The translations under genes and the position numbers were made by a program. From Siderastrea siderea (taxonomy: Eukaryota; Cnidaria; Anthozoa; Scleractinia; Rhizangiidae): a stretch of DNA of 64,000 nucleotides. The stretch covers positions 15,966,131-16,030,130 of the forward strand of contig OZ034972.1 in assembly GCA_964030785.1 (NCBI GenBank). Direction: 5' to 3'. Each line of letters opens with the position of its first letter. The first letter of the stretch is position 1. Positions 37,386-47,868 of this stretch are shown one piece after another. The notes beneath the pieces are model-generated. The model saw only the letters and a program-made list of their open reading frames with translations. It was not told the DNA's origin and searched no databases.

Positions 37386-38262
37386 TCATGACCTTGCAAT
37401 CCTCCAGTGGGTGGTTTCCGAGGCAGAACGCGCGTCTTCAGTCATCCCCTCTCTTGGTAAACAGTGTGCTTGTGGTTTGAGGACCTTTTCATCCGTTGCT
37501 GGATCCACTTGAGGCAGCATCAAACAGTGGTCCTCTCTCAGCTTCACTTCGATTAGGAGTTCCTTCGCCATGTCCCCTAGCATACATCGTAAGTACTCCT
37601 TTCCCCCTGTGATTGTCAGCCAAACGGTGTCAGGGTTTTTTTCTAACAGCATTGGGACGACCATTTTGGGGTAGTTCGGTTCGTCTACTTCTAACCCCTG
37701 CAATGCTCTATACTTCATTTCTGCAAAGCCATAGAGGCTGTGCGGTCCTCGTAAGTCGCCCTTGTTGAATACGGGAGCAAATTTAAGTTTGTTAACAAGT
37801 GCCCTCTGGACCGCAATTTTTTTTGCCTAACATTTCTTCACCAGTCCTACGCTGACTGATAGTTTGCAGATGTCAGCACAAATCCTCAAATTGCCGATCT
37901 TGCAGGTTCCATTAACAAGCTTCTTAGACACGAGAATTTGTCCACGTTCCAGAGCCCATCGTTGAAGTGGATGGCACTCGAAGTGGGGAAGCCTGCTTAG
38001 TCGGTCGTTCCTCGACTGCAGCCAACCTCTGCATTGCGTCTGCCTTAAACTGGCCACTTCGTTCAATCTCCAGTGCGAACTCGACCAGAATCAGATCATC
38101 CAGCAGTAAAATCTTCCCAAGCTGTTCTTTGATGCTGACTTTCCATTTCAGCAATTCTCTCTTTCTGGCGATGGTATATTCATTCTGGCAGCACTCGTCA
38201 ACCTCATCAAGAACTTTCGTCACCCAGCCAAGATGGCCTGATCTCACTTTCCATTTCAACAT
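37386..38262 (-). pseudogene. BEL/Pao-type gag N-terminal relic
   Basis: Minus-strand pieces in order start with an N-terminal helical segment (38262-37990) with LLKWKVSIKEQLGKILLLDD and FALEIERSGQFKADAMQRL, resembling the start of Pao-type Gag. A region with frame changes follows (37990-37830). The next piece (about 37810-37400) has DLRGPHSLYGFAEMKYRALQ and then VVPMLLEKNPDTVWLTI, the segment where Pao Gags read 'LR.LY......R.L..LG......P.LL.KLP'. Frameshifts and a missing central part make it a relic. It is not the same lineage as the element at 58461. Confidence 0.5.
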
Positions 38263-41200
38263 TTTTTCAATTTATCTGGCTCAAAGGACCAGGTATTGTG
38301 GAATCTTTCACTGCATTTGAGGAATGTCTTTGCGCGGCTGGTTCTTCAACAAACACTCAGGACTGTATCCATTGTTTCCTTGACTTTGGACTTTGTTCGC
38401 ACATTCGTTCTGTTCACTCTAATCGCTCTAACCACTCTAGCTTAATATTACAATGCTCACTAGTTTAATAGTCATGGGACGTAAACACCTTAGCTACGTA
38501 AGCTCGGCCGCAAACATAAGTTGGCATAAACTCACTATTGTTTCTTTGCGATAACGCTCATGCATAATACTAATTTCCTTGGCGTGGGCTATGATACCTT
38601 TTGTTAATTACCGAACATAATCCGATTACAATATTTTTAAAGCCACTAATGGGTGATAATTGTTCCCTGTTTACAAACTGAGTTATATCTCTAATTTGTC
38701 ACAAGATGTACTTGTAACACCCGATGCAAATTTCTGCTCGCAAAGGCACTAAAATTACTGAAAACGTGCTTGAACTGAAACTTACAAAACTATGGAAAAT
38801 AATACTAAAAACTTGTCACGACAGTCATCTTTATCTGTGTCCAAAACTCTTAATCAGTTGAGACCAAATGAAAGTATCTTCTTTTTCTGCTAGAAAGTCT
38901 ACTCGGACCTTGTTGGAGAGCATCTATTCTACTTGACCAACGTAGAAGGCTTCTTCATAAGCTGTGACAACCTACCCTTTTTGTATCAGTTTTCGTGGGT
39001 CTCATTTCGGAGGAATTAAAAGCAAGGCCTAGAGATTGGTTTGAAGGAAGCAATCTTGTTCTTTTGCATACGAAAACCCTTTCAGTCTTTTTACGTTTGG
39101 GGCTGGTGGCTGTTGGGAGGATGGAATGCCTTCCCCGAATCTGAACTGGTCCGCTTAGCTGGGGACTGAATTTGGTGGTGTTGCCTGGCTGTCTCTCATC
39201 TCTGTAAGTGTGGCTCCAACTTTATCGATGTCGGGAGTGGCTATTGTGCTCTTGATAGGGAAAATGTTATCAAATAGCAAGACCAGTTTTGGAAATCCAA
39301 GTATAGTCCATGAGCCAAATATTGAAATGTTGCCAAAAAATGATAGAAGTAGTGTGGGGATTACAATTGTGTCATTTTGCTTAATCACCCCATCCTCGCA
39401 TTGCTCGGCCGGGTTGCATGTCAGGGACTGCTATTCTGTTTTTGACAAATCAAATGAAGGGAAGCCTGCATCCCAAGACGTTTTGGTAGGGCTTAAATCT
39501 GCAGTTAAACAAGCGTAGTTGTCAAGCTCTAGCTGATTTAACTTGGCACTTAAAATTGACTCGGTCATCAAAGGTTTTGCAGCTGCTTGCAATTGATCCT
39601 TGAGACTTCGCTATCTTAAATTTCTCAAACGCTCTATTGAGCCCCTCGCTGTATAGATAGCCGATACAAAGATCATAGTTTTCTGTGGTCAAATGGTTTG
39701 CCTCGCATTCCTTGATTTTCTGTTCATACTGTTCAAGAGTCAATTCTCAGGCAGTGAATGGAATGGCTTTGAATGGAGTTATTCACAGGGCTGCCAACGA
39801 ATACAAACCCAAATCAAATGAATTTTTTTAGCTTTTTCCAACGCCGACCCAATAAAAAAATTCTCAGCATATTAAAATAAAATCGAAACACCTTGTGTCA
39901 TGTATGTGGTGTAAAAACAGTAACTGACCCACTTTCTGCTGAAAGGGTCTGCCTGAAATGCGCCTGTGTTGGGCAAATCAACTTCTGTTTTCACAATTAT
40001 CATAAACGCCCCAAGGAAAAAAAACCAAGAAACGTTTATTTGGAACAAAAACTCAAAACCTTCTTTTGAGAACCAAGTATTTTGCCTGATAAATCATTTC
40101 GGTGGGTCGAAATTGTACACATTTCATTACAAGAGTTTTTTTCGAAGAAACAAAGTTGCAGCTCGATTTCTTTGTTCCAAAAATCCTCAATTTGGTTCTG
40201 CTTCTTGAAGGGCGCATGCGAGATGCATTTATATTTTACAAAACATGCGCTGATCTCAAACCAATAAAACGTTGGGTAGGGACAAAGTCTGCTTTGGAGA
40301 GATTTCTTACCACATCACGGGGGCCGTGAACTGTGGAAGCCAAGCCCATTTTTTTTTTTGCGTTAATTGCATTTCTTGCACGGCTGTGTCCCCACTGCCT
40401 GTTTTTCCACGGAATGGAGTCAAGGGCCTTTACCATTTTTTCCGTCCGCAGTGTGCGTGCATTTTTTTTCGTTTTCACCATATTTTTGTTTTTGGTGGGA
40501 GCAACTGCTGTAGTCAACGTCATGTTGCATTGCGACGCTGTCAGTATGACCAGTCGGTGCTTGGTATATTTCCACGATTGTTCCATTTTCGGGTCATATT
40601 TTAGTTGTTTGTTGAGTGGGTTATAAAGGCTGGTATAATTGTGGTTAGGCAAAGTCCATCCTCTTTAGGGGACAGGCAGGATTCCAATCACAGTCAAGTA
40701 ATTCACTCCCAACTTTTTCGAGTGCGGGCCCTGTTTTGTTAAGACCATGGTTTATTGCTTTTTTTTTTGTAACTCGGGATTCCGCATGGATTCGGAGGCG
40801 CAATATCGGCCAGTTTTCAAACCCTTTTTTTGCAGGCAATGGAATTCCCTTTTCAGTGGCTGAGTCACCCACCGTCATCACAATACTGTCAAGGAGGCCT
40901 TTGCCCCGGAACCCCCACATGCCATGGCTATTTTCTTGTGGTTCTGGGGTGTTCCAAAAGAAGCGAGCTGACTTGAGCTACCTGTACTTTCAGATTCCTC
41001 ATTCAAGTCTGGAGGACCATTTTTTGATTGATCATTATTGGAGTTCCAGCAGAATCTTGCTTTTTTTCTCACTTTCCTTACACAAGCAGTGCAAAATCTG
41101 TAAAGGGAATATAATTGTTATTCAGTATCACATTAAGAGGTCTAGGACATCTATGATTTCTGGGAAATGAGTTTTGGGAACAACACTTAACAGTTGAACA

Positions 41201-42330
41201 ATTTCTTTTGAACATTGGCTTGTAATCCAAATCGTAAATCAAGGTGTTTTTGAACTCTGCATGGTTGGATGCATTCACTTCGGCTGTCGGGGGTTCGTGA
41301 CTAATGTACCTCTCGAAAGCTTCAAATGCCATGTCATTCAGACTTTTCTGCTGTTGCGAGTTGTGCTTCTAAATGGTGTCTTGCAAAAGAAGGTAGATTT
41401 CATGCACAAAATGGAAATAGTTTTCAAAGTATTTCTCAGGCAATAAACCATTTAGCATAGCAAGACCATAGAATAGGAAAAATGAACGTAGTTTATTGGC
41501 TTTCCAATATTTTAAATGTTCGGAAATTGACAGTGGTAGTCTAGTCTAGTCAAGCGTCGGGTGAAATATTCTGCAAACGCTGATCAACTGTACTGAAAAA
41601 AATTGTGCAAGCTGAATTCTTTCTTGGAAAGGCTGGCGTTAAACCACAAATTGAGCAAAAGTTTTTGTACCCGGAGGAGTACACCATGTATGTAATCAAT
41701 TGCAGTTCCGCGAATTGATTACAGCAGCCTTATTCCCCATGGTATTACATGCTGTTACGCACTAGGCAGCACACTGGTGGATCACATGTACATGCCAGAA
41801 GTGCACCCTTAAAAACAAATTTGCCTCTCATTGGAGAGAGAGATATCCACATTGCAGGGTTCTTTCTCTGAACCAAAGACCAAAAAGGATATTTTCTCGT
41901 GCTACTCCTTTGCTGTAATCAAGCCCATTAATAATGTAATAAAGAGGCCAAATTAACACCTTAGAGGACTTAAACACAGGCACGCCATCAGTAGTCATTG
42001 AAGATGAAATGTTCTCTTGTCTGATAGATCCTTTTAGAGCTTTCCATCATAATTGTCTTCTATATTATCCCCGTGTTTCTTCGTTCATTTAAACCTATAC
42101 CGGATATCGTCATAGCACAGTGGTCTCAGGAAAAAACGTTTATTTTTATTTTGCAAAATTGGTATTTCAACGAAGCACGCTAAATGAGTGTTGACTTGTT
42201 ATGGTAAAAAGAGCCAACAGGACCCTAATGGTACCAACTGCAACTGTTGCTGCAGTGTACAAGGGCTTTCTATCGCTGTCATCAGCAGCTCAGTTCTGTT
42301 TTCTCTCTTTGTCAGATACGTTTGGCGTTG
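38263..42330. other. Long stretch without a recognisable gene
   Basis: Several short minus-strand ORFs between 40236 and 41332 look like broken coding sequence (Lys-rich, short Cys-containing peptides), but no family is recognisable. No repeat termini were established here. Confidence 0.4.
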
Positions 42331-42334
42331 TTAA

Positions 42335-42958
42335 CCCATTGACACCCGGCAAGCTTCGAAAAAATGGTACTTTTAAGCAGCAAATGGCCTTTTTTGGCCC
42401 TGTTTGATCCAATTTCGTCCCAATCCTCATGAAAAGTGCTTTCGAGCGTGGACAGTTGCCGTTTCTTTCGGTTTGAGGACGTTTTCTAGCATTTTGAGTT
42501 CGGGCATGCGCACAATTCAAAATTTTGAGATCATTTTTTTACGCGAAAAACTCCACCGTCTACGGCTCTTCGAGATTTAGCGCAATAGCCCGTTGCTTTC
42601 GTTCTCATTTCGGTTTTCGCTTTTTGCTGTCGAGTTAGCCAAACGACCACGGTTTTCGGCGATGAGAAAAGTTTGGCCTCCTAGCTCGTTTGAAAAGGAA
42701 AGAGTTGGCCAAAAGTAGCAGTCAGTGGGAAGGCCATGATTTTCTTGTGTTTGTGAGGTAAAGTTCCGTGGTTTTCTGGCTGTTATTCAGGTTTACTTGA
42801 TCCGATCATTGTCGTTCAGGCGTCATTTACAAGCTCTTTTTGCGTTGCATCGACTGACTATCAGAGGTTTTTAGCGTCACTTAAACTGATGACGTCACAA
42901 GTGGAACAACACGCCCGCTCATTCTAGGGCGCAGAGGGGCGCATTGGGCGTCAGTGGG
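42335..42958. mobile_element. TTAA-flanked MITE, 624 bp
   Basis: The left end is CCCATTGACACCC and the right end read inward is CCCACTGACGCCC (11 of 13 identical). TTAA lies at 42331-42334 and 42959-42962. There is no coding capacity. The middle is CG-richer than the surroundings. Confidence 0.6.
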
Positions 42959-43296
42959 TTAAAGTGTCAATGCCCACATGATCGGGAACATAATAGGACA
43001 TACCTTCGTTCATTTCAGTCAGTTCATCTTCATTAGAATCAAACACCCCTTCTTCATCGTGTAACCCTTCCAAGTGACCCACAATAGGTAAATGGTTTCA
43101 CTCACCTGAGCAAAAGCCTAAACTGTCCCAGACGGACTTGGCTATTGGAAAAGTTTACTTTTTGTTTGTAAACTTACCTGGAGTGGGTGTTTCGGTCTGC
43201 GACATAGTGCTGGCCTGGTTGGACATCTGGAGACTTCCTTGGTCTGGCTTGGTCCTTTGAAGTATGAGTGTCTCCTTCTCCCTTTTAAAAATTAGT

Positions 43297-43671
43297 TTAC
43301 AAATCTGTAACTTTATTAAGAACTTCCTGGAAACTTGTTGCATACCAGTTGCCGTCTTGTTCATCACAGAAGACTCTCACAACCACTTGAAAGTGCATTG
43401 TGGTTATATTGAAAAAAACCATGTTGAGCATGTATGAAAAATCGTCATTTCCTGTGAACGTTAGGTCTGTAAAGAGTTCTGTTTTAGCCAATAATTTTGC
43501 CTGGTATGGAAACATGAAAAAAACATGTTTTCTGTCGGGCGTAAGTAGATATTCCATTCCTTCCATCTCTGATTCGTCTTGTTGTGTTTCTTGTTTCTCA
43601 CAAATTCTGTCCAAAATCCGTAACATGTAATAGGGGCAACATCGCGTTATTTCTCCAACGGTTACCTTCAA
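43297..43671 (-). pseudogene. MULE-like DDE transposase fragment
   Basis: A 124-codon minus-strand ORF contains LLAKTELFTDLTFTGNDDFS, then YMLNMVFFNITTMHFQVVVR and VFCDEQDGNWYATSFQEVL. This resembles the first-Asp region of Mutator-like transposases (D-x-T-F, then a hydrophobic strand and a conserved Ala/Phe helix). The segment is isolated and no further catalytic blocks or terminal repeats were found, so it is a fragment. Identity rests on pattern memory only. Confidence 0.4.
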
Positions 43672-43804
43672 ACGAATGTTATTTTTCTTCTAAATCTTTC
43701 TGGATTTGTTGCAGCAGGCGATGGTTCTCCTGGAACTATGCTAACACCATAGCCTTGCTGTAAATCTGAAGTTAAAAGGTCTTGGGAGCAGGAAACAAGT
43801 TAAT

Positions 43805-43832
43805 GTTTTAAAAAACAACTGAACACTTTTAA
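43805..43832. repeat. Left tip of foldback element split by E3
   Basis: The bases TTTTAAAAAACAACTGAACA and those up to TTAA are complementary to the right tip near 52909-52940. Together with 52528-52940 they form one foldback MITE that was interrupted by E3. Confidence 0.7.
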
Positions 43833-44800
43833 GAGCCGCCGTCTGTAATTTTCGACTAAAGTGGTTTGGATGAGAAAAAATGAAATTCCCCAAACTTTCT
43901 CAGAATAAAGGTCTAGATAAGTGATTCATATCGAGATAACTTTGAGTTTAATCAAATAAATATTTTAGCTGTACGACGACAATTTAGGTTTTTCAGCTCC
44001 GAGACAGCTTTTTGAGGTCATTTGACAACATATCTTTAACACTTCGTTTTCAAAAGAAAACGCGCTTCAAACCCAATTCTGAGTAATCTTTCAAACAAAG
44101 AGATAATTCTAAGTTGTTTAAGTGCTAACTTCTTGATTTCGATCAAAAGCTGAATATTTTACCGATTTTCAAAGTTTTAGCTTTTGCGAGCCATTTTGGG
44201 AAGTCCAAAATTTGGTCAAATTGGAAGGACGATATCGCCAATGATACATGGCCTGACTTATTGGAAATGCACTCCAGCGAAAGACCAATGTCTGTTCTTA
44301 AACATTTTGGGGCAAGTAAAACTGCGAGATTTGACAATCGAAAAGGTGAGGAGTGCTTCTGTCAATAAACGCTGTTTTGGCAAATAGCCCGACAACAGGA
44401 AACGCGCGCTTTGCAAAATAAAAAGGCATAAAACCCGCTTATTTCCGAACATACCCGGAACCAAAGAAAGGAAAATACTTCTCTGCGGGATAGAAGCATA
44501 TTTTTGGTGGACAAGTGGTTATTTCGGGATAATTTTGACGTTCAACGTCGAGACAGGTGAGAGTAAATTTGAATAAACAAAGTTCGATTGTCACACCAGC
44601 CGTCTACAATGTTTAGATATAAACTTATTTGGTAATCAAAATGCCCAACGAGTCAGCTATCAACTCTTCAAGATCCCAAGCAAAGGCGAAATATTAAACT
44701 CACCTTTAAAGAAGATCGCGTTGAGAATGTGTTCGAATGCCGGCCGCGAAGGGGAGAGCGCCGCTAACGGCCAGCTGTCATTAATCAAAGATTGCGTTAC
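43833..44800. repeat. E3 left terminal inverted repeat
   Basis: It is the inverted counterpart of 51542-52527, with substitutions and small indels throughout; the inner limit is ATTGCGTTAC. It ends about 400 bases before the transposase start codon, so it may hold the promoter. Confidence 0.88.
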
Positions 44801-45950
44801 GCGCATCACAGGAACCGCGATCGGTGTATCCCGCTTTTGTTATCGGTTGCAAGGAAATAGGAGACGTCTGCACGCTGGCTATCATGGCTATCGACGCTTT
44901 GTTTTCTGGAAAACTCGAGTAATTCGTTATCAAAGACCAGAATTGTTTTCAACTTAGCTAGTATTTTAGAGGTAAGTAAGAAATGGTTTTACCGTGTTTT
45001 TGGTTTCTAAGATAAAACATGTGACATCTTGATTATGCAATCGTCGCCCACATGTCATGGCCTCATGTGGTTACTCGGTGTATGTGGATGGATTATGTGG
45101 TGCCAGTACAGTAAACGCTATGGTTTTGCCATGTGTACCGCTAGAGAGTTGTCAAAAAGATGTGAAGGTGCATCTGAAAGCACTAGACGTTCGAGATGAC
45201 CTTACAAACCGAAACACAGTTACTTCTTGCTAGGGCAGGTAAACCGCTGGGAAACCGCTATTGAAATCAGGCTATGCGAAAACAATGAGTATAGACTACA
45301 AGCATTGAAGTTCCCCTTTTCTCTGAGGTGATAAATGAGCGAGCGAAACATCCAAGCGGAAATCGCCGCCCGCGCGTTTCGTCTCCTCGCGGCAGGAAAA
45401 TTCCGCGCGAGTGCGTGTTTCAGTCGCATGGGTACTAGAGAAAGGGGGGACCACCCATTATTCTAATCAAAATTTAGTTGATCTATGAGCTGTGATTTTA
45501 AGGGACAATTCTAACTTATTTCTATGGTAAAAAGTACGACTAAGGCTTGTACATTATGATTAATGTACGTTATATCTTAAAGAAGGCATGCAGTCAAGCT
45601 ACATTGTAATGACTTGTGGCCCTAAAAGAGTGCAATTGTTATGGCGGGAATCATCAGCCACATGAGTTCATTAATTTTTTGGATACTCACGGGTTGCATC
45701 TGATTGTTAGGAATATTTAATTTCACCGACGACAATCTCAAGATCACAATTTGTCCGCGACACAGAGAGTTATATGGAACGCGAAGGCGGTGTAACAAGA
45801 ACAAATGTTCAACTCCTTCAGACTGGGCTTCGCATGAGTCTAAACAGTTGAAAGGAGATCGTGGTATAACATCTGTTCAATCTAAAGGTCTGACCAATCA
45901 TCTGCTGCATGTTGGCTCGCGTAAGTACCTTACTTTGTAAAGTTTAAAAT

Positions 45951-45978
45951 TGATGATGATGATGATGATTATGATGAT
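45951..45978 (+). repeat. (GAT)n microsatellite
   Basis: An imperfect GAT/GATTAT array in the second intron of the E3 gene. Confidence 0.8.
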
Positions 45979-46059
45979 TATAAACTCTTTTATGGACTAC
46001 TAGTAGTCCTTTTTGTCTGCTCTCTCGGGGAAGTTAAGCAAGCAAAACACGCGAGTTCT

Positions 46060-46238
46060 AGCCTGTTCCAGGCTCCGAGATAGTGGGGAAAGCGCCAATT
46101 GAAAAAACGAGCGGCAAAAAGGTATTGGGGCTTTCCCCGCCACCGCCCCCTTTTCCCCAGATCCCGTGCGACTTATTTTCGTGTTCCCGTTTTAATTTTT
46201 TTACTGTCCCTACTCAGTCTGAGAGTCTGGAACAGGCT
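46060..46238. mobile_element. Foldback MITE in E3 intron
   Basis: The ends are AGCCTGTTCCAGGCTC and its near-complement GAGTCTGGAACAGGCT. It is non-coding and lies between E3 exons 2 and 3. A diverged start of the same sequence (CTGTTCCAGGCTTTCAGATA) is visible at about 18160-18178. Confidence 0.65.
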
Positions 46239-47507
46239 TCTCGAGTGCTTGAGAAAGTCGTTGTAGCTAAAAGACAAGACGTGCGCCGCCTATTCTCACG
46301 CGAATTTTTTGTGGTTCACCTGTTTTTACTGAGAACTATTTAAATTTGGCCTTATTATGGAAGGGATCAGTAAATTTAAGTTGTTTTTAAATGAACAGTA
46401 TTCTCCAATAGCGCAGAAACAATGGTACTATTTATTTATTGAATTCCTTCTGTGAAATTTCAGCTATATGTAAACAGTGCCGAACGAAATTAAAGATTGA
46501 GATGGAATCCAAGCTTTTAATACCATCCGTACCCTGGGACATGGGGACCACAGCTCAACAGAAGGAAGCTTTAGTGCAAACGCCACTGGTTAACGATACC
46601 TCACAACCTACAACAAGTGGTGCCGACAGTGAGGTTAGTGAAGGTCTTTTATGACAAATACACGTTTCTTCTTTTGTTGCCAAGGTACTGATCACTTGTC
46701 CCTCTTTGATTAATTCTGTCACACAGGATAGCGAAAGCGAAAGGAGCAGTGACTTGGCAGACGCGTTGGGCAGGTTGACTGTTGACGACGATCCAAGTGC
46801 CGTTTTTTCAGATGGAACAGGTAGCAGTAGTGAGTCGTCTCATGGCCATAGCAGCAGTATCCAAGTTCTCCATCGAGAAAGATTGAATCAGTTTTTACGC
46901 ATTTGTAGTAAAGAAGAATGTGTAACTGGTCAACCTAAGAAGCGCTGGGGCGATATGGACGAACAGCGGAAGAGTGTTTTTGTTCATAGAGCTACAATTG
47001 CTATAGTGGCTGCGCTGGAGGTTATTGCTGCGGAAGACGCTGGACACTTATGGGAAGCTTTGCAATCTTCACGTAGGGTTGAAAAGGCGCTGGGAATACC
47101 TGAACATCAGCCGGCCGAAAGAAAATACCTAGAAGCTTTGGCTGAAACGTACCAACATGCAAATAGCTGGGACACCCGCAGACAGGTCCTGACAATCTTT
47201 GCCGACTTAGTGCCTTTCCGTGAGATTCAAAAGTTTATTCCTGGTCTCACCGAATATCGATTTGAGACAGCGCGGTTGCATATCTTATAATATGGGCGTG
47301 GTGCTGCTGTTCCTCTCAAAAAGAGTCCCAGAATGAGGATTAATGAAATTCAGCTTGACCACTTTCTGGCGTTATCACAAGCTCCCATGTGATACAAGAC
47401 CTTCCTTTTGGACAAAGATACCTGCACTTGACAAACGGCCAAGTTCTAGAAACACCAAATGTGATTCGATCACTGATCCCACAGAGGATCATTGAACAAT
47501 ATACCCA

Positions 47508-47868
47508 AGCCTGATTTTTTCAGGCTTTCTTTTCGCAACTGCATAAGTTGCGTTAATAACTGCGAGGATCTTCTTTACATTTACTTCTTCATTCCGCAGT
47601 TCAAATATATGAATTTCATATAGTCATAATTTCATCTTCATCTTTCCCGGGTATATTACGAACCAATTTAATGACCAGCTCCCAGTTGGCTTGTTATCTC
47701 AATTGGTTAGAGCGCTGCACCGGTATCGCAGAAGTCAGGGTTCGAATCCCGGTAAGCCTGATTTTTTCAGGCTTACTTTTCGCAACTGCATAAGTTGCGT
47801 TAATAACTGCGAGGATCTTCTTACATTTATTTCTTCATTCCGCAGTTCAAATATATGAATTTCATTTT
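47508..47868 (+). mobile_element. Dimeric tRNA-derived SINE in E3 exon 4
   Basis: The 361-base insert is flanked by exact 10-base duplications, AATATACCCA at 47498-47507 and 47869-47878. Removing it restores the reading frame across exon 4. It has a partial body copy (about 47508-47640) followed by a complete copy with tRNA-like head (47688-47758) and the same body (47759-47868; shared GCAACTGCATAAGTTGCG). Because the head lies in the middle, the unit inserted as a head-less plus full-length dimer. Confidence 0.88.
47688..47758 (+). repeat. tRNA-like head of SINE (not a working tRNA gene)
   Basis: An acceptor-like pair GGCTTGT/GTAAGCC, a D-arm-like TCTCAATTGGTTAGAGC and a perfect B box GGTTCGAATCC (47739-47749) are visible. 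The anticodon-like loop CCGGTAT would read GGT but has C instead of T before the anticodon. It is embedded in a duplicated SINE body. Confidence 0.75.

Noticed and set aside
40236..41332. Chain of short minus-strand ORFs
   Set aside because: No recognisable family, frames do not connect by plausible introns, ORF lengths near chance.
43829..43832. E3 ends lying further out, because flanking bases also form inverted repeats
   Set aside because: The outer inverted bases belong to the older foldback that E3 interrupts; joining the flanks at TTAA rebuilds it.
43833..44400. ORFs within E3 terminal repeats (mirrored at 51874-52217)
   Set aside because: They occur in both inverted arms as mirror images and show no domain; treated as TIR sequence.
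47688..47758. Functional tRNA gene
   Set aside because: The loop lacks T33, the body is SINE-like and the copy lies inside a transposon exon with a target duplication.
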